NCBI RefSeq assembly: GCF_030687895.1
Contig: NZ_CP117452.1
Coordinates: 2,001,501-2,065,500 of the forward strand
Direction of reading: 5' to 3'
DNA length: 64,000 bases
DNA from: Pseudomonas sp. FP198
Lineage (GTDB): Bacteria; Pseudomonadota; Gammaproteobacteria; Pseudomonadales; Pseudomonadaceae
Part shown: piece by piece, positions 27,768 to 38,900 of the stretch
Position numbering within the stretch: the first letter of the stretch is position 1
How the letters are laid out: every line of letters starts with the position of its first letter
Position numbers and translations under genes: made by a program
Notes under the pieces: generated by a model
Databases searched by the model: none
Seen by the model: only the letters and a program-made list of their open reading frames with translations
What the model was told of the DNA's origin: nothing

Positions 27768-30380
27768 ATGGGCAAATCGCTGGTCATTGTGGAATCCCCG
27801 GCTAAGGCCAAGACCATCAACAAGTATCTGGGTAACCAATACGTGGTGAAGTCGAGTATCGGCCATATCCGAGACCTGCCCACCAGCGGTTCGGCTAGCG
27901 CCAGCAAAGAGCCTGCTGCCAAGCGCGGCAAGGCTGCCGCGGGCGAAGCGCCAGCGTTGTCGCCGAAGGAAAAGGCGCGCAAGCAGCTGGTCTCGCGCAT
28001 GGGGGTTGATCCGGAACACGGCTGGAAAGCCAAGTACGAGATCCTCCCGGGCAAGGAAAAGGTCATCGAAGAGCTGCGCCGGCTCGCCAAGGATGCCGAC
28101 ACCATCTATCTCGCGACGGACTTGGACCGCGAAGGGGAAGCCATTGCCTGGCACCTGCGCGAAGCCATCGGTGGTGATGACAGCCGCTACAAGCGTGTGG
28201 TGTTCAACGAAATCACCAAGAAGGCCATCCAGGAAGCCTTCTCCCAGCCGGGCGAGCTGGATATCGATCGGGTCAACGCCCAACAGGCGCGACGTTTCCT
28301 TGACCGCGTGGTGGGCTACATGGTCTCGCCATTGCTATGGGCCAAGATCGCCCGCGGCCTGTCCGCCGGACGTGTACAATCGGTCGCGGTGAAACTGGTA
28401 GTGGAGCGCGAGCGGGAAATCCGCGCGTTCATCCCTGAAGAATACTGGGAAGTCCACGCTGATCTGGGTACCGCCAAGGGCGCCACCGTGCGCTTCGAAG
28501 TGGCCCGCGAGAAAGGCGAGGCCTTCAAGCCGCTCAATGAAGCGCAGGCCATGGCCGCGCTGGAGAAGCTCAAGGCTTCGAACTACAGCATCGTCAAGCG
28601 TGAAGACAAGCCCACCAGCAGCAAGCCTTCGGCGCCGTTCATCACGTCCACGCTGCAGCAGGCCGCGAGTAACCGCCTGGGCTTCGGCGTGAAAAAAACC
28701 ATGATGATGGCCCAGCGTCTGTACGAAGCAGGCTACATCACCTACATGCGTACCGACTCGACCAACCTCTCGGTCGATGCCGTGGCGATGGCGCGCACTT
28801 ATATAGAAAGCGAGTTCGGCAAGAAATACCTGCCGGAAACGCCAAACGTCTACAGCAGCAAGGAAGGCGCCCAGGAGGCTCACGAAGCAATTCGTCCATC
28901 CGACGCCAATACCACGCCGAGCAAGCTGTCTGGCATGGAGCGCGATGCCGAGCGTCTCTACGAGCTGATCTGGCGCCAGTTCCTGGCTTGCCAGATGCTG
29001 CCGGCCCAATACCTGTCGACCACCGTCAGCGTCGGTGCTGGCGACTTCGAGCTGCGTGCCAAGGGCCGTATCCTGAAATTCGACGGCTACACCCGTGTCA
29101 TGCCGCAGATCACCAAGCCGGGGGATGACGATGTCCTGCCTGACATGGCCCAGGGCGACGTGATGAAACTGCTCAAGCTGGATCCGACCCAGCACTTCAC
29201 CAAGCCGCCGGCGCGGTATTCGGAAGCCAGTCTGGTCAAGGAAATGGAAAAGCGTGGCATCGGTCGCCCTTCGACTTATGCGGCTATCATTTCGACGATC
29301 CAGGATCGCGGCTACGTGGCGCTGCACAACCGTCGTTTCTATTCGGAAAAGATGGGCGACATCGTGACCGAGCGCCTGTCCGAGAGCTTCTCGAACCTGA
29401 TGGACTACGGCTTCACCGCCGGCATGGAAGAGAACCTCGATGACGTGGCCCAGGGTGAGCGGGACTGGAAAAACGTGCTCGACGAGTTCTACGGCGACTT
29501 CAAGAAGAAGCTCGAAGTGGCAGAAAGCCCTGACAGTGGCATGCGCGCCAACCAGCCGGTGATGACTGATATTCCATGCCTGACCTGCGGCCGACCGATG
29601 CAGATCCGCACGGCTTCGACCGGCGTTTTCCTCGGATGCTCGGGCTACAGCCTGCCGCCAAAGGAACGCTGCAAGGCAACGGTCAACCTGGTGCCCGGTG
29701 ATGAAATCGCTGCGGACGACGAAGGTGAATCGGAATCCCTGGTGCTGCGCGGCAAGCATCGCTGCCCGATCTGCAGCACGGCAATGGACGCCTATCTGCT
29801 GGATGAAAAGCGCAAGCTGCACATCTGCGGTAACAACCCGGATTGCGCCGGTTACGAGATCGAAGAGGGGAGCTACCGCATCAAGGGCTATGAAGGTCCG
29901 AGCCTGGAATGCGACAAGTGCGGCAGCGAGATGCAGCTCAAGACCGGGCGTTTCGGCAAGTTCTTCGGTTGTACGAACCCGACCTGCAAGAACACCCGCA
30001 AGCTGCTCAAGAGCGGCGATGCGGCACCGCCAAAAATGGACCCGGTGAAGATGCCCGAGCTCAAGTGCGAGAAGGTCAATGACACCTACATCTTGCGCGA
30101 CGGGGCTTCTGGCCTGTTCCTGGCGGCGAGCCAGTTCCCGAAAAATCGTGAAACCCGTGCGCCGTTGGTCATGGAGATCGTCCCGCACAAGGACGAAATC
30201 GATCCGAAGTATCACTTCCTTTGCGACGCACCGCAGAAAGATCCGGACGGCCGCCCGGCGGTGATTCGCTACAGCCGCAAGACCAAGGAGCAATACGTGC
30301 AGACCGAGGTTGACGGCAAGCCTACCGGCTGGAAGGCGTTTTACGACGGCGGCAAGTGGACCGTCGAAGACAAGCGCTGA
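27768..30380 (+). CDS. topA: DNA topoisomerase I (type IA)
   Basis: Relaxes negative supercoils via a 5'-phosphotyrosyl intermediate. 870 residues: N-terminal Toprim domain starting [15 protein letters not shown] with the acidic [11 protein letters not shown] motif, catalytic Tyr326 in [13 protein letters not shown], then C-terminal zinc-finger modules with Cys pairs (CLTCG, CPICS, CDKCG), plus a further C-terminal domain. An insertion of about 25 Ala/Lys/Ser-rich residues after [10 protein letters not shown] is normal for pseudomonads. AGGA precedes the ATG. Confidence 0.98.
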   Translation: MGKSLVIVESPAKAKTINKYLGNQYVVKSSIGHIRDLPTSGSASASKEPAAKRGKAAAGEAPALSPKEKARKQLVSRMGVDPEHGWKAKYEILPGKEKVIEELRRLAKDADTIYLATDLDREGEAIAWHLREAIGGDDSRYKRVVFNEITKKAIQEAFSQPGELDIDRVNAQQARRFLDRVVGYMVSPLLWAKIARGLSAGRVQSVAVKLVVEREREIRAFIPEEYWEVHADLGTAKGATVRFEVAREKGEAFKPLNEAQAMAALEKLKASNYSIVKREDKPTSSKPSAPFITSTLQQAASNRLGFGVKKTMMMAQRLYEAGYITYMRTDSTNLSVDAVAMARTYIESEFGKKYLPETPNVYSSKEGAQEAHEAIRPSDANTTPSKLSGMERDAERLYELIWRQFLACQMLPAQYLSTTVSVGAGDFELRAKGRILKFDGYTRVMPQITKPGDDDVLPDMAQGDVMKLLKLDPTQHFTKPPARYSEASLVKEMEKRGIGRPSTYAAIISTIQDRGYVALHNRRFYSEKMGDIVTERLSESFSNLMDYGFTAGMEENLDDVAQGERDWKNVLDEFYGDFKKKLEVAESPDSGMRANQPVMTDIPCLTCGRPMQIRTASTGVFLGCSGYSLPPKERCKATVNLVPGDEIAADDEGESESLVLRGKHRCPICSTAMDAYLLDEKRKLHICGNNPDCAGYEIEEGSYRIKGYEGPSLECDKCGSEMQLKTGRFGKFFGCTNPTCKNTRKLLKSGDAAPPKMDPVKMPELKCEKVNDTYILRDGASGLFLAASQFPKNRETRAPLVMEIVPHKDEIDPKYHFLCDAPQKDPDGRPAVIRYSRKTKEQYVQTEVDGKPTGWKAFYDGGKWTVEDKR

Positions 30381-30401
30381 TCGGGATGGCCTGAGGGCCT
30401 T

Positions 30402-30431
30402 TGATGGCGAGGGAGCTTGCCCTCGCTCGCC
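30402..30431. repeat. Solitary REP-like unit
   Basis: Single imperfect palindrome with GGCGAGGGAGCTTGCCCTCG downstream of topA; no inverted partner. Confidence 0.65.
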
Positions 30432-30464
30432 GACGTGGTCGTCGTCCTACACTTCAGGCAAAAA

Positions 30465-30502
30465 AAGGCCGCATGACAACCTATAGGTTTCCATGCGGCC
30501 TT
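30465..30502. terminator. topA terminator
   Basis: Stem AAGGCCGCATG / CATGCGGCCTT with a 16-base loop, followed by TTGCTGTTTTT. Confidence 0.82.
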
Positions 30503-30588
30503 GCTGTTTTTGGCTTGCAGTGGCCTCGGTTGATCCACGACACTGTCGCACCTGCGTGACGCTTTTATTTCGTTGGGGAGATGCCGCC

Positions 30589-31113
30589 ATGGCCCACGAA
30601 CTCTATACCCGCACCAATCAGAAAATTTATTTCGCCGGCCTTTCGCTTGAAGCGCTTGCGCGGGCGGAGGATGGGCGTGCAATGAATTCCCCCGCGCTGA
30701 TCCAGGCGGGACGCGAATCAGCGTTGTTTCATCTGTACGGTGCGTTGTTGGGCCTGTGCCACGAAATCGCCGGTTTTTATCGCTTGCCCCAGGCGAATGC
30801 GTCACGGGCCGAGCTGGTGTTGACTCGTGAGGTGCTGGAAACCATCGCAATTCCGGAGCTGGCCGAAATGGTCGAGCTGGCGCAGAACCCCGAAACCTGG
30901 CTGGCCAGATTGCTGGCCGCCCACCAGGCGCTGTTCCAGCCACCACGGGCTCCGCGCAAGCCCAAGGGCGACGTGACCCAGCCGCTGATCGTGGCGGTCA
31001 ATCTTGACGAAGAAGAGCCAGAGCAAGAGCTGAATCGGGAAGAGTTGGAGAGCTGGCGGCAGAATCTCAAGAACCTGGCCATTCGCTTTCGCGAAGGGTT
31101 GAACGAGTGCTGA
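30589..31113 (+). CDS. DUF6586 family protein (conserved hypothetical)
   Basis: 174-residue predicted cytosolic, largely helical protein beginning MAHELYTRTNQKIYFAGL. No catalytic motif is recognised. A GGGGAG ribosome-binding site precedes the chosen ATG, and an in-frame longer reading would run into the topA terminator. It corresponds in position to P. aeruginosa PA3010, between topA and the sulA-lexA cluster. Assignment to the DUF is from memory. Confidence 0.75.
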   Translation: MAHELYTRTNQKIYFAGLSLEALARAEDGRAMNSPALIQAGRESALFHLYGALLGLCHEIAGFYRLPQANASRAELVLTREVLETIAIPELAEMVELAQNPETWLARLLAAHQALFQPPRAPRKPKGDVTQPLIVAVNLDEEEPEQELNREELESWRQNLKNLAIRFREGLNEC

Positions 31114-31218
31114 GTTCAGTCCGTCCCGTAACGTTCGCTAACGACGCTTGGTCAAGATCCCGAGCGAAGCCTGGCCGATGACTATATAATCCCCGCCTTT
31201 CGTGGAGAACAGACTTTT

Positions 31219-31452
31219 ATGCCTACGTCCTTTCTAGAAATTGTCGAGCTTCCTGATGGCCGCATCGAGCTGCGCCGGGCCGAAGACGAGGGGTCTCTGG
31301 TTACCCTGAACTTCTCTGAGGACGCCAAGGTATTCCTGCAAGGTCAACACGTTGAGGTCGCCAAGGCGATGCTGAGCGTGGGTGTCCAAATGGCCGGCCG
31401 CCTGGTTGAAGGCGAATTCAACAAGGAAGAGGGGCCACGGGTTCTTCATTGA
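31219..31452 (+). CDS. Small conserved hypothetical protein
   Basis: 77-residue acidic protein (MPTSFLEIVELPDGRIELRR...). GGAG precedes the ATG. No motif recognised; the position next to sulA-lexA matches PA3009 in P. aeruginosa. Convergent with sulA across a hairpin. Confidence 0.72.
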   Translation: MPTSFLEIVELPDGRIELRRAEDEGSLVTLNFSEDAKVFLQGQHVEVAKAMLSVGVQMAGRLVEGEFNKEEGPRVLH

Positions 31453-31489
31453 TCCCGTTCGGTAACTTTTGAGATCTGGTAGCTGTTCT

Positions 31490-31512
31490 GGCTTCTCTGC
31501 CCTGGAGAAGCC
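31490..31512. terminator. Hairpin between the small gene and sulA
   Basis: Stem GGCTTCTC / GAGAAGCC with a 7-base loop in the 71-base convergent gap; no strong T run on either side, so efficiency is uncertain. Confidence 0.5.
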
Positions 31513-31523
31513 CTGCGTTTGTC

Positions 31524-31997
31524 TTAGCCCAATCGAATATTCAGGCTTTGTGCGTCCCCGGTGCGTGCGGCGCTGATCAACTGTTGGCGAGCTGTCGCGG
31601 TCAGGGGATTGAGCCAGCTGACCACCGTATGACTGCGACCCAGGCGCAACGCTTCGCACGTCAATTGCTGGGCGCTCTGTGTGCCGCGCGGTTGCAATAG
31701 CAGGATCCGCTCGCGATTGAGACCGGCATCCCGCAACCAGGCCTGGGTAACGCTGGCGGGTGGCGCGATCAGCGTCAGCCAGCGAGCGTCCTGGTCCTGG
31801 CTCAACTCCCGCAGAATAGGTGCCAGCAGGTTCAGGCAATTCCCGGCCGCACCACGCAACGACAATTCGCTGAAGGCCTCGGGCTCGACGCCCCAAGGCG
31901 ATTCGATGACCTCTTTCAGGACTGGAACCAGCGGTTGGGCCATGAATGCCTCGAACAGCGGAAGTTGCGTGTGCTGTGGTGTGTGAGGGAATTGCAT
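31524..31997 (-). CDS. sulA: Cell division inhibitor SulA (SOS)
   Basis: Inhibitor of FtsZ polymerisation, expressed on DNA damage to delay division. 157 residues, with the conserved middle region DARWLTLIAPPASVTQAWLRDAGL and the RILLLQPR segment typical of SulA/ImuA-related proteins. AAAGGAGG precedes the ATG. It lies 10 bases downstream of lexA and is co-transcribed, so it shares the two LexA boxes upstream of lexA; this lexA-sulA arrangement is usual in Pseudomonas. Confidence 0.92.
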   Translation of the reverse strand: MQFPHTPQHTQLPLFEAFMAQPLVPVLKEVIESPWGVEPEAFSELSLRGAAGNCLNLLAPILRELSQDQDARWLTLIAPPASVTQAWLRDAGLNRERILLLQPRGTQSAQQLTCEALRLGRSHTVVSWLNPLTATARQQLISAARTGDAQSLNIRLG

Positions 31998-32007
31998 AAA
32001 GCCTCCT

Positions 32008-32616
32008 TTAGCGGCGAATGACGCCGACACTCAAGCCTTCGATGACCAGGTCCTGATCTTTCAGGTCCACTTCGATGGGGGCGAACTCGGGATTTTCGGC
32101 TATCAGCCAGACCTTGCTGCCATCGCGCTTGAACCGCTTGACGGTGACTTCGTCGCCGATGCGCGCCACCACGATCTGCCCGTTGCGAGCCTCGCGGGTG
32201 GTGTGAACAGCCAGAAGGTCGCCGTCGAAAATGCCGATATCCTTCATGCTCATACCGTGCACGCGAAGAAGGTAATCAGCCCTTGGGTGAAAGAACGAGG
32301 GGTTGATGTTGCAGGATTCTTCAACGTGCTGCTGGGCTAGGATCGGAGCGCCAGCGGCTACGCGGCCGATGATCGGCAACGTGGTTTCGTCAGCCTTGGC
32401 TTCGAAACCGGGGATGCGAATGCCTCTCGAGGCACCGGGCGTCATCTCGATCGCGCCCTTGCGAGCTAGTGCCTTGAGGTGTTCTTCCGCCGCGTTGGGC
32501 GACTTGAAACCCAATTCCTGAGCGATTTCCGCGCGGGTTGGCGGGTAGCCATTGTCTTCGAGGCAACGTTTGATGAAGGCCAGAATCTCTGCTTGGCGTG
32601 GCGTCAGCTTTAGCAT
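32008..32616 (-). CDS. lexA: LexA repressor
   Basis: SOS repressor. 202 residues: N-terminal winged helix (about 1-65), Ala88-Gly89 cleavage site in VAAGAP, and the catalytic pair Ser123 (in GMSM) and Lys160 (in VTVKRF) of the S24 self-cleavage domain. All functional residues are intact. The promoter region carries two LexA boxes, so the gene is autoregulated. sulA follows in the same operon. Confidence 0.98.
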   Translation of the reverse strand: MLKLTPRQAEILAFIKRCLEDNGYPPTRAEIAQELGFKSPNAAEEHLKALARKGAIEMTPGASRGIRIPGFEAKADETTLPIIGRVAAGAPILAQQHVEESCNINPSFFHPRADYLLRVHGMSMKDIGIFDGDLLAVHTTREARNGQIVVARIGDEVTVKRFKRDGSKVWLIAENPEFAPIEVDLKDQDLVIEGLSVGVIRR

Positions 32617-32626
32617 ATCGATCGCT

Positions 32627-32642
32627 CTGTCTTTTTATACAG
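32627..32642. promoter_or_regulatory. LexA box 1 (proximal) of lexA
   Basis: CTG-N10-CAG, with the A/T-rich spacer TCTTTTTATA. 11 bases upstream of the lexA start. Confidence 0.85.
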
Positions 32643-32645
32643 TGA

Positions 32646-32661
32646 CTGGGATTATATACAG
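32646..32661. promoter_or_regulatory. LexA box 2 (distal) of lexA
   Basis: CTG-N10-CAG with an AT-rich spacer, overlapping the -10 hexamer. Its centre is 19 bases from that of box 1, so the two operators are arranged as in E. coli lexA. Confidence 0.88.
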
Positions 32662-32678
32662 TGCGAGCCGCTTGGCAA
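32651..32678 (-). promoter_or_regulatory. Sigma-70 promoter of lexA-sulA
   Basis: On the minus strand: TTGCCA (-35, 32673-32678), 16-base spacer, TATAAT (-10, 32651-32656). The -10 lies inside LexA box 2, so bound LexA would block polymerase. Confidence 0.82.
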
Positions 32679-32798
32679 TGCCCCTTTTTTCGTGCGCCGC
32701 TCGACGGTCGTTTCGGCCGCTATGAAGGGCAGGGCTACAGCCCGGATGAAGGTGTGGTTAAATAGCTGACCGAGCGTTCGCAAAACGTCCCGGCAGGC

Positions 32799-32827
32799 TT
32801 GACAAGCCCAGGGCTGAAACGTATGTT
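32799..32827 (+). promoter_or_regulatory. Sigma-70 promoter of psrA
   Basis: TTGACA (32799-32804), 17-base spacer, TATGTT (32822-32827). The -10 overlaps the first PsrA half-operator pair. Confidence 0.78.
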
Positions 32828-32842
32828 TCAAACAAGTGTTTG
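32816..32842. promoter_or_regulatory. Double PsrA operator
   Basis: Two adjacent palindromes sharing one base: GAAAC-GTAT-GTTTC (32816-32829) and CAAAC-AAGT-GTTTG (32829-32842). Both match the PsrA consensus [G/C]AAAC-N(2-4)-GTTT[G/C]. They overlap the -10 and start region of psrA, consistent with the known negative autoregulation of PsrA. Confidence 0.88.
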
Positions 32843-32857
32843 TCAGGCGGAGTAGCC

Positions 32858-33565
32858 ATGGCCCAGTCGGAAACCGTTGAACGCATTCTCGATGCTGCCG
32901 AGCAGTTGTTCGCGGAAAAAGGTTTTGCCGAAACCTCTTTGCGTCTGATCACCAGCAAGGCCGGGGTGAACCTGGCTGCGGTGAACTATCACTTCGGTTC
33001 CAAGAAGGCGCTGATCCAGGCGGTGTTCTCACGTTTCCTCGGGCCGTTCTGTATCAGCCTCGACCGTGAACTGGAACGTCGTCAGGCCAAGCCTGACGTC
33101 AAGCCCACCCTGGAAGAGCTGCTCGAGATCCTGGTCGAGCAGGCCCTCGTGGTCCAGCCACGCAGTGGCAATGATCTTTCCATCTTCATGCGCCTTTTGG
33201 GCCTGGCCTTCAGTCAAAGCCAGGGTCACCTGCGGCGCTACCTGGAAGACATGTACGGCAAAGTGTTCCGTCGCTACATGCTGCTGGTCAATGAAGCGGC
33301 GCCACGCATACCACCGATCGAACTGTTCTGGCGCGTGCATTTCATGCTTGGCGCCGCTGCGTTCAGCATGTCCGGGATCAAGGCGCTGCGGGCCATCGCC
33401 GAAACCGATTTCGGCGTGAATACATCCATCGAACAGGTCATGCGTCTGATGGTGCCATTCCTGGCCGCCGGCATGCGTGCCGAAAGCGGCGTCACAGATG
33501 AGGCAATGGCGACAGCGCAGTTGCGTCCTCGCAGCAAATCCGTCCCGGCGCTCGCCAAGGCGTAA
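32858..33565 (+). CDS. psrA: TetR-family transcriptional regulator PsrA
   Basis: Regulator that responds to long-chain fatty acids/acyl groups; known in Pseudomonas to activate rpoS, repress its own gene and control beta-oxidation genes. 235 residues with an N-terminal TetR helix-turn-helix (about 8-55; SLRLITSKAGVNLAAVNYHFGSKKAL). The start MAQSETV has GGAG upstream. Identity is supported by the double PsrA operator over its promoter and by its place between lexA and nagZ. The fadBA operon a few genes away is a plausible target. Confidence 0.95.
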   Translation: MAQSETVERILDAAEQLFAEKGFAETSLRLITSKAGVNLAAVNYHFGSKKALIQAVFSRFLGPFCISLDRELERRQAKPDVKPTLEELLEILVEQALVVQPRSGNDLSIFMRLLGLAFSQSQGHLRRYLEDMYGKVFRRYMLLVNEAAPRIPPIELFWRVHFMLGAAAFSMSGIKALRAIAETDFGVNTSIEQVMRLMVPFLAAGMRAESGVTDEAMATAQLRPRSKSVPALAKA

Positions 33566-33736
33566 GGCCACGGGTGGGCGCGGCTGCTTACATCCGCTAA
33601 GCTAGCCGCCCATGCTGATTCTGCCTTTGAGTTCGTATCAAATTTCATCGCCGATGCGCGACCTGCCAGGCCTGGAGCCTGGCGGCGTCATCGTGCAAGC
33701 GTCGCCGTGCGCATCCATCGTTATTAAGGAATTGCT

Positions 33737-35499
<1,763 letters not shown>

Positions 35500-35518
35500 A
35501 CCGGTCATCTTGACGCAG

Positions 35519-35606
35519 GGTGGGAGCGAGCCTGCTCGCGAAGCGGCTAACCGTTGTTACGAGGGTGGCTGTGCAGTAGCCATCGCGAGCGGGCTGCTCC
35601 CACAGG
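35519..35606. repeat. REP pair (GTGGGAGCGAGC family), inverted
   Basis: GTGGGAGCGAGCCTGCTCGC followed by a diverged inverted copy containing CATCGCGAGCGGGCTGCTCC; convergent gap between the phosphorylase and helicase genes. Confidence 0.85.
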
Positions 35607-35618
35607 CATAAACGAACC

Positions 35619-38312
35619 TCAGCGCTTCTCCAGCTTATCCGGCAGCGGTGCGAACAAGGCCTCGATGTCTTCGTTCTGCAGTTTCCAGTCCCCGGCCACG
35701 CGCCCATCCAGCACGCCGGCCGCGAGATCGGACTTTTCCTTCTGCAGCAGTTGGATCTTTTCTTCCACTGTTCCCCGGGCTATCAGCTTGTAGACGAATA
35801 CCGGCTTCTCCTGGCCGATGCGATAAGCGCGGTCGGTTGCCTGGTTTTCGGTGGCCGGGTTCCACCACGGGTCGTAGTGAATCACCGTGTCCGCTTCCGT
35901 CAGGTTCAGACCCACGCCGCCGGCCTTCAGGCTGATCAGGAAAATCTGCCGCTTGCCGCTCTGGAATTCCTTCACCGGAGTGCGTCGGTCCCGGGTCTGG
36001 CCGGTCAGGATGGCGTATTCCACACCGCGCTTTTTCAGTTCGTCTTCGATCAGCGCCAGCATGGACGTGAACTGGGAAAACAGCAGCACCCGCCGACCTT
36101 CTTCAAACAACTCCTCGAGCATCTCCATCAGGCTGTCGAGCTTGCCCGACGCACTGCCTCGGGCTGGCAGGGCGGCGTCGCTGATCAGGCGCAGGTCGCA
36201 GCACACCTGGCGCAGCTTGAGCAGCGCCTCGAGGATGATGATCTGGCTGCGCGCCACGCCTTTGCGGGTGATCTCGTCACGCACCTTCTTGTCCATCGCC
36301 AGGCGCATGGTTTCATAGACATCCCGTTGGGCGTCGCTGAGTTCGACCCAATGGATGATCTCGGTCTTGGGCGGTAATTCGGTTGCCACCTGTTCCTTGG
36401 TCCTGCGCAGCAGAAACGGTTTTATCCGACCGTTAAGGTGCTGCAATCGTGCGGCGCTCCCGCGTTTTTCGATCGGCACGCGGTAGTCGCGGTTGAATTC
36501 CTTGATGTCGCCGAGCCAGCCCGGCAACAGGAAATGAAACAGCGACCACAATTCACCCAGGTGGTTTTCCAGCGGTGTCCCGGACAGGCACAACCGCTGC
36601 CGGGCATCGAGTTCACGGGCGGCCTGGGCGGCCTTGCTGGTGGGGTTCTTGATGTACTGGGCTTCATCCAGGATCAATACGTGCAGCGGTTGCGCTTTAA
36701 GGCGCTCGACATCCTTGGGCAGCAATGCATAGGTGGTCAGGATCAGGTCGTAATCGGCCAACCGCTCGAAATGTTTCTTGCGTCCGGCGCCGTACAGGGC
36801 CAATACCTTGAGCTGCGGGGTGAAGTGGCTGGCTTCATCGAGCCAGTTGGGAATCAGGCTCGTCGGCATCACCACCATGCACGGCCTGTCGAGGCGGCCG
36901 GCGTTTCTTTCGCTAAGGATGTGCGCCAGGGTCTGTAGGGTTTTGCCCAGGCCCATGTCATCCGCGAGAATGCCGCCAACCTCCAGTTGTCGTAGCGATT
37001 GCATCCAGCTCAGGCCTTCGAGCTGATAGGGCCGCAGCGTTGCGTTCAAGCCTTCCGGTGCCGCCGCGGTGTAGTCCTTGATGTCGCGCAGCCGCTGGGC
37101 CAGGCCCCGGATGTGTTCGCCCCCTTCCCAGCGCAGCGGCATGTCTTGCAGCGGGTTCAGGCGCAGGGCGTCCGCGCTGTTCAGGCGCAGTTTGATGGTG
37201 CCGGGTTCTTGCAGGTAAAACTCGCCGAGGGTCGCCAGCACCGGCTTCAGGCGTCCATAGGGCAGGGCCACTTGCTGCGGGCCGAATTCCGAATTGGGAC
37301 GGTGCGGCAGGTTGACCAGGATGAGTTCGTCATCGCGGCGCCGGGCCAGGCGTTCCGGGTTGAACAGCTCGATGTGCGAGCGCATCAGGTTCAGCAGGAT
37401 CGGCAGCAGGCTCAAGCGCTCGCCGTTGACGATGATCCCCAGTTCCAGATCAAACCAGTCTCGCTCCGGAGTTTCCTCGACGGTGGCGTACCACTCGTCC
37501 ACGGCCGTCAGGTCGAAGCCGAAGTCTTCGTCGATCTGCAACTCCCAGCCTTGGTTGCGCAGTTTTGGCAGGTCATTGAGGGTAAAGGTCAGCCAGGCGC
37601 TGTCGTTGACCATCTCGTAAAGCTCGCCGGCGCTTTCCGGCAGCGCCTTGCTTTGCCGGGTGGCGACCTTGAAGCCGAGGATTCGCAGTTGTTCGCGGTA
37701 GGACTGTTCCACATCGGTCTGGCGTTTTATGCGCAGCGTCTGGGTTTCCTGGCGAATCATTACGTCGGTGTTGCGCTGGCCACTGACGTATTCGTCCAGG
37801 TAGCTGAAGGACAGGGCCGCGCGGTGCTGGATGTAGCGCTGCATCTTGCCGTTGCGCGGCTCGAAAGCGCTGAACTCGATACTCGCCAGCCACAGGCGCG
37901 GCAGCGGTTGCACGTTGTCCACGAGCACCTGCGGCGGGGCCTTGGGGCTGCGGTTGTCGAGCACGGTCTGGAGTTTTTCCAGCAGATGCGCGTCTTTCTC
38001 GGCGGCTGGGTAGGCCAGGGTTTCCTGGACCTGCAACAAGACCGCCGCGCAATGTTTGCAGTTGATGCGCACCGGGCAGGAGCAGGCCGCTTCGAGCAGG
38101 ATCAGCGTGCCCTTGGCTGACTCCTTGAGGCGAATGGTCTGACGATAGACGCTGCCGCCAGAGCCTTCGCAGCTGGCGATGATGGTGCTGTCTCCGGTCT
38201 CGACGATCCTGACGCGATTTTCCAGCGCGTATCGGCGTCCGCGCTCCAGGCTTTGTTCCTTGAATCGATTGACCCAGGAGGGTGCCAGGGGTTTGCTCAG
38301 GGGCGAGGGCAT
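35619..38312 (-). CDS. SWIM zinc-finger SNF2-family helicase
   Basis: 897-residue DNA translocase-type ATPase. The N-terminal part has a SWIM zinc finger (CSCPVRINCKHC, about 85-96), a long middle domain follows, and the C-terminal half is a SNF2 core: motif I DDMGLGKTLQT, motif II DEAQ in LILDEAQYIKN, motif III SGTPLENHLGELWS, and motif VI DRAYRIGQ. Bacterial SNF2 proteins with SWIM fingers are widespread, with no settled function. It lies 11 bases after csiV and is read with mfd and csiV, so a DNA-transaction role is plausible but inferred. Confidence 0.9.
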   Translation of the reverse strand: MPSPLSKPLAPSWVNRFKEQSLERGRRYALENRVRIVETGDSTIIASCEGSGGSVYRQTIRLKESAKGTLILLEAACSCPVRINCKHCAAVLLQVQETLAYPAAEKDAHLLEKLQTVLDNRSPKAPPQVLVDNVQPLPRLWLASIEFSAFEPRNGKMQRYIQHRAALSFSYLDEYVSGQRNTDVMIRQETQTLRIKRQTDVEQSYREQLRILGFKVATRQSKALPESAGELYEMVNDSAWLTFTLNDLPKLRNQGWELQIDEDFGFDLTAVDEWYATVEETPERDWFDLELGIIVNGERLSLLPILLNLMRSHIELFNPERLARRRDDELILVNLPHRPNSEFGPQQVALPYGRLKPVLATLGEFYLQEPGTIKLRLNSADALRLNPLQDMPLRWEGGEHIRGLAQRLRDIKDYTAAAPEGLNATLRPYQLEGLSWMQSLRQLEVGGILADDMGLGKTLQTLAHILSERNAGRLDRPCMVVMPTSLIPNWLDEASHFTPQLKVLALYGAGRKKHFERLADYDLILTTYALLPKDVERLKAQPLHVLILDEAQYIKNPTSKAAQAARELDARQRLCLSGTPLENHLGELWSLFHFLLPGWLGDIKEFNRDYRVPIEKRGSAARLQHLNGRIKPFLLRRTKEQVATELPPKTEIIHWVELSDAQRDVYETMRLAMDKKVRDEITRKGVARSQIIILEALLKLRQVCCDLRLISDAALPARGSASGKLDSLMEMLEELFEEGRRVLLFSQFTSMLALIEDELKKRGVEYAILTGQTRDRRTPVKEFQSGKRQIFLISLKAGGVGLNLTEADTVIHYDPWWNPATENQATDRAYRIGQEKPVFVYKLIARGTVEEKIQLLQKEKSDLAAGVLDGRVAGDWKLQNEDIEALFAPLPDKLEKR

Positions 38313-38323
38313 AGGCGCGCCGG

Positions 38324-38890
38324 TCAGTCCGGAATCGCTTCGGGCGCCTGCCGTGGCGCGGGCGCGGTCAGCGAGGTGATCTTGATCAGCAGGCCGAGGT
38401 GACCGTTATCGAGGAAATTCAACTGGCCGTTCTTGGTGTGGCTCTGTTGCTTGAGGCGTTCGCTGGCGGTGACCAGGCCATTGGCGTCGATCTGGTTGAC
38501 CCAGAAGTCGGCGTCGACGTCGGTAAAGCGGCCCAGTTTCAGTTCCAGGGTGCCCTCGATGGGAAACTGGCCAAACTGTTCGGCGCCGGCGCTGACGGCG
38601 ACCTTGCTGCCCTGTTCGCCCAGGTTCTGTTGCCAGGCCTTGTGCATCAGCACGCTGTATTGGCCGCTGGCGTTGAGTTTTTCGACGATATTGCCCAATG
38701 CTGGCGTGCGCTGGCTGTCCGTGGGCAGGCGTTGTGCGCCGGCGTCCCAGTCTTCCGGCGCGGCGCGACTGAGAATCGCCGGCTCGGCATTCTGGCGAAC
38801 CAGGATCATTTCCACCTGATACAGGTCGTCGGCGAAGGCCAGGGGGGCGACCAGGGTCAGCAACAACGTCAAGGAGCGAAACAGGCGCAT
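38324..38890 (-). CDS. CsiV family periplasmic protein
   Basis: 188-residue exported protein: signal peptide with hydrophobic core LTLLLTLVAPLAFA and cleavage before DDLYQVEMILV. The body resembles the CsiV family, first described in Vibrio cholerae as a regulator of peptidoglycan synthase/carbohydrate-related growth on D-amino acids, but is shorter (CsiV is about 250 residues). Ends 11 bases before the SNF2 gene, and starts 10 bases after the mfd stop, so all three form one operon. Confidence 0.7.
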   Translation of the reverse strand: MRLFRSLTLLLTLVAPLAFADDLYQVEMILVRQNAEPAILSRAAPEDWDAGAQRLPTDSQRTPALGNIVEKLNASGQYSVLMHKAWQQNLGEQGSKVAVSAGAEQFGQFPIEGTLELKLGRFTDVDADFWVNQIDANGLVTASERLKQQSHTKNGQLNFLDNGHLGLLIKITSLTAPAPRQAPEAIPD

Positions 38891-38900
38891 TGGGCGTCCT

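Noticed and set aside
28335..30293. Antisense open frame over topA
   Set aside because: Shadow of topA; no start signal and no recognisable motif.
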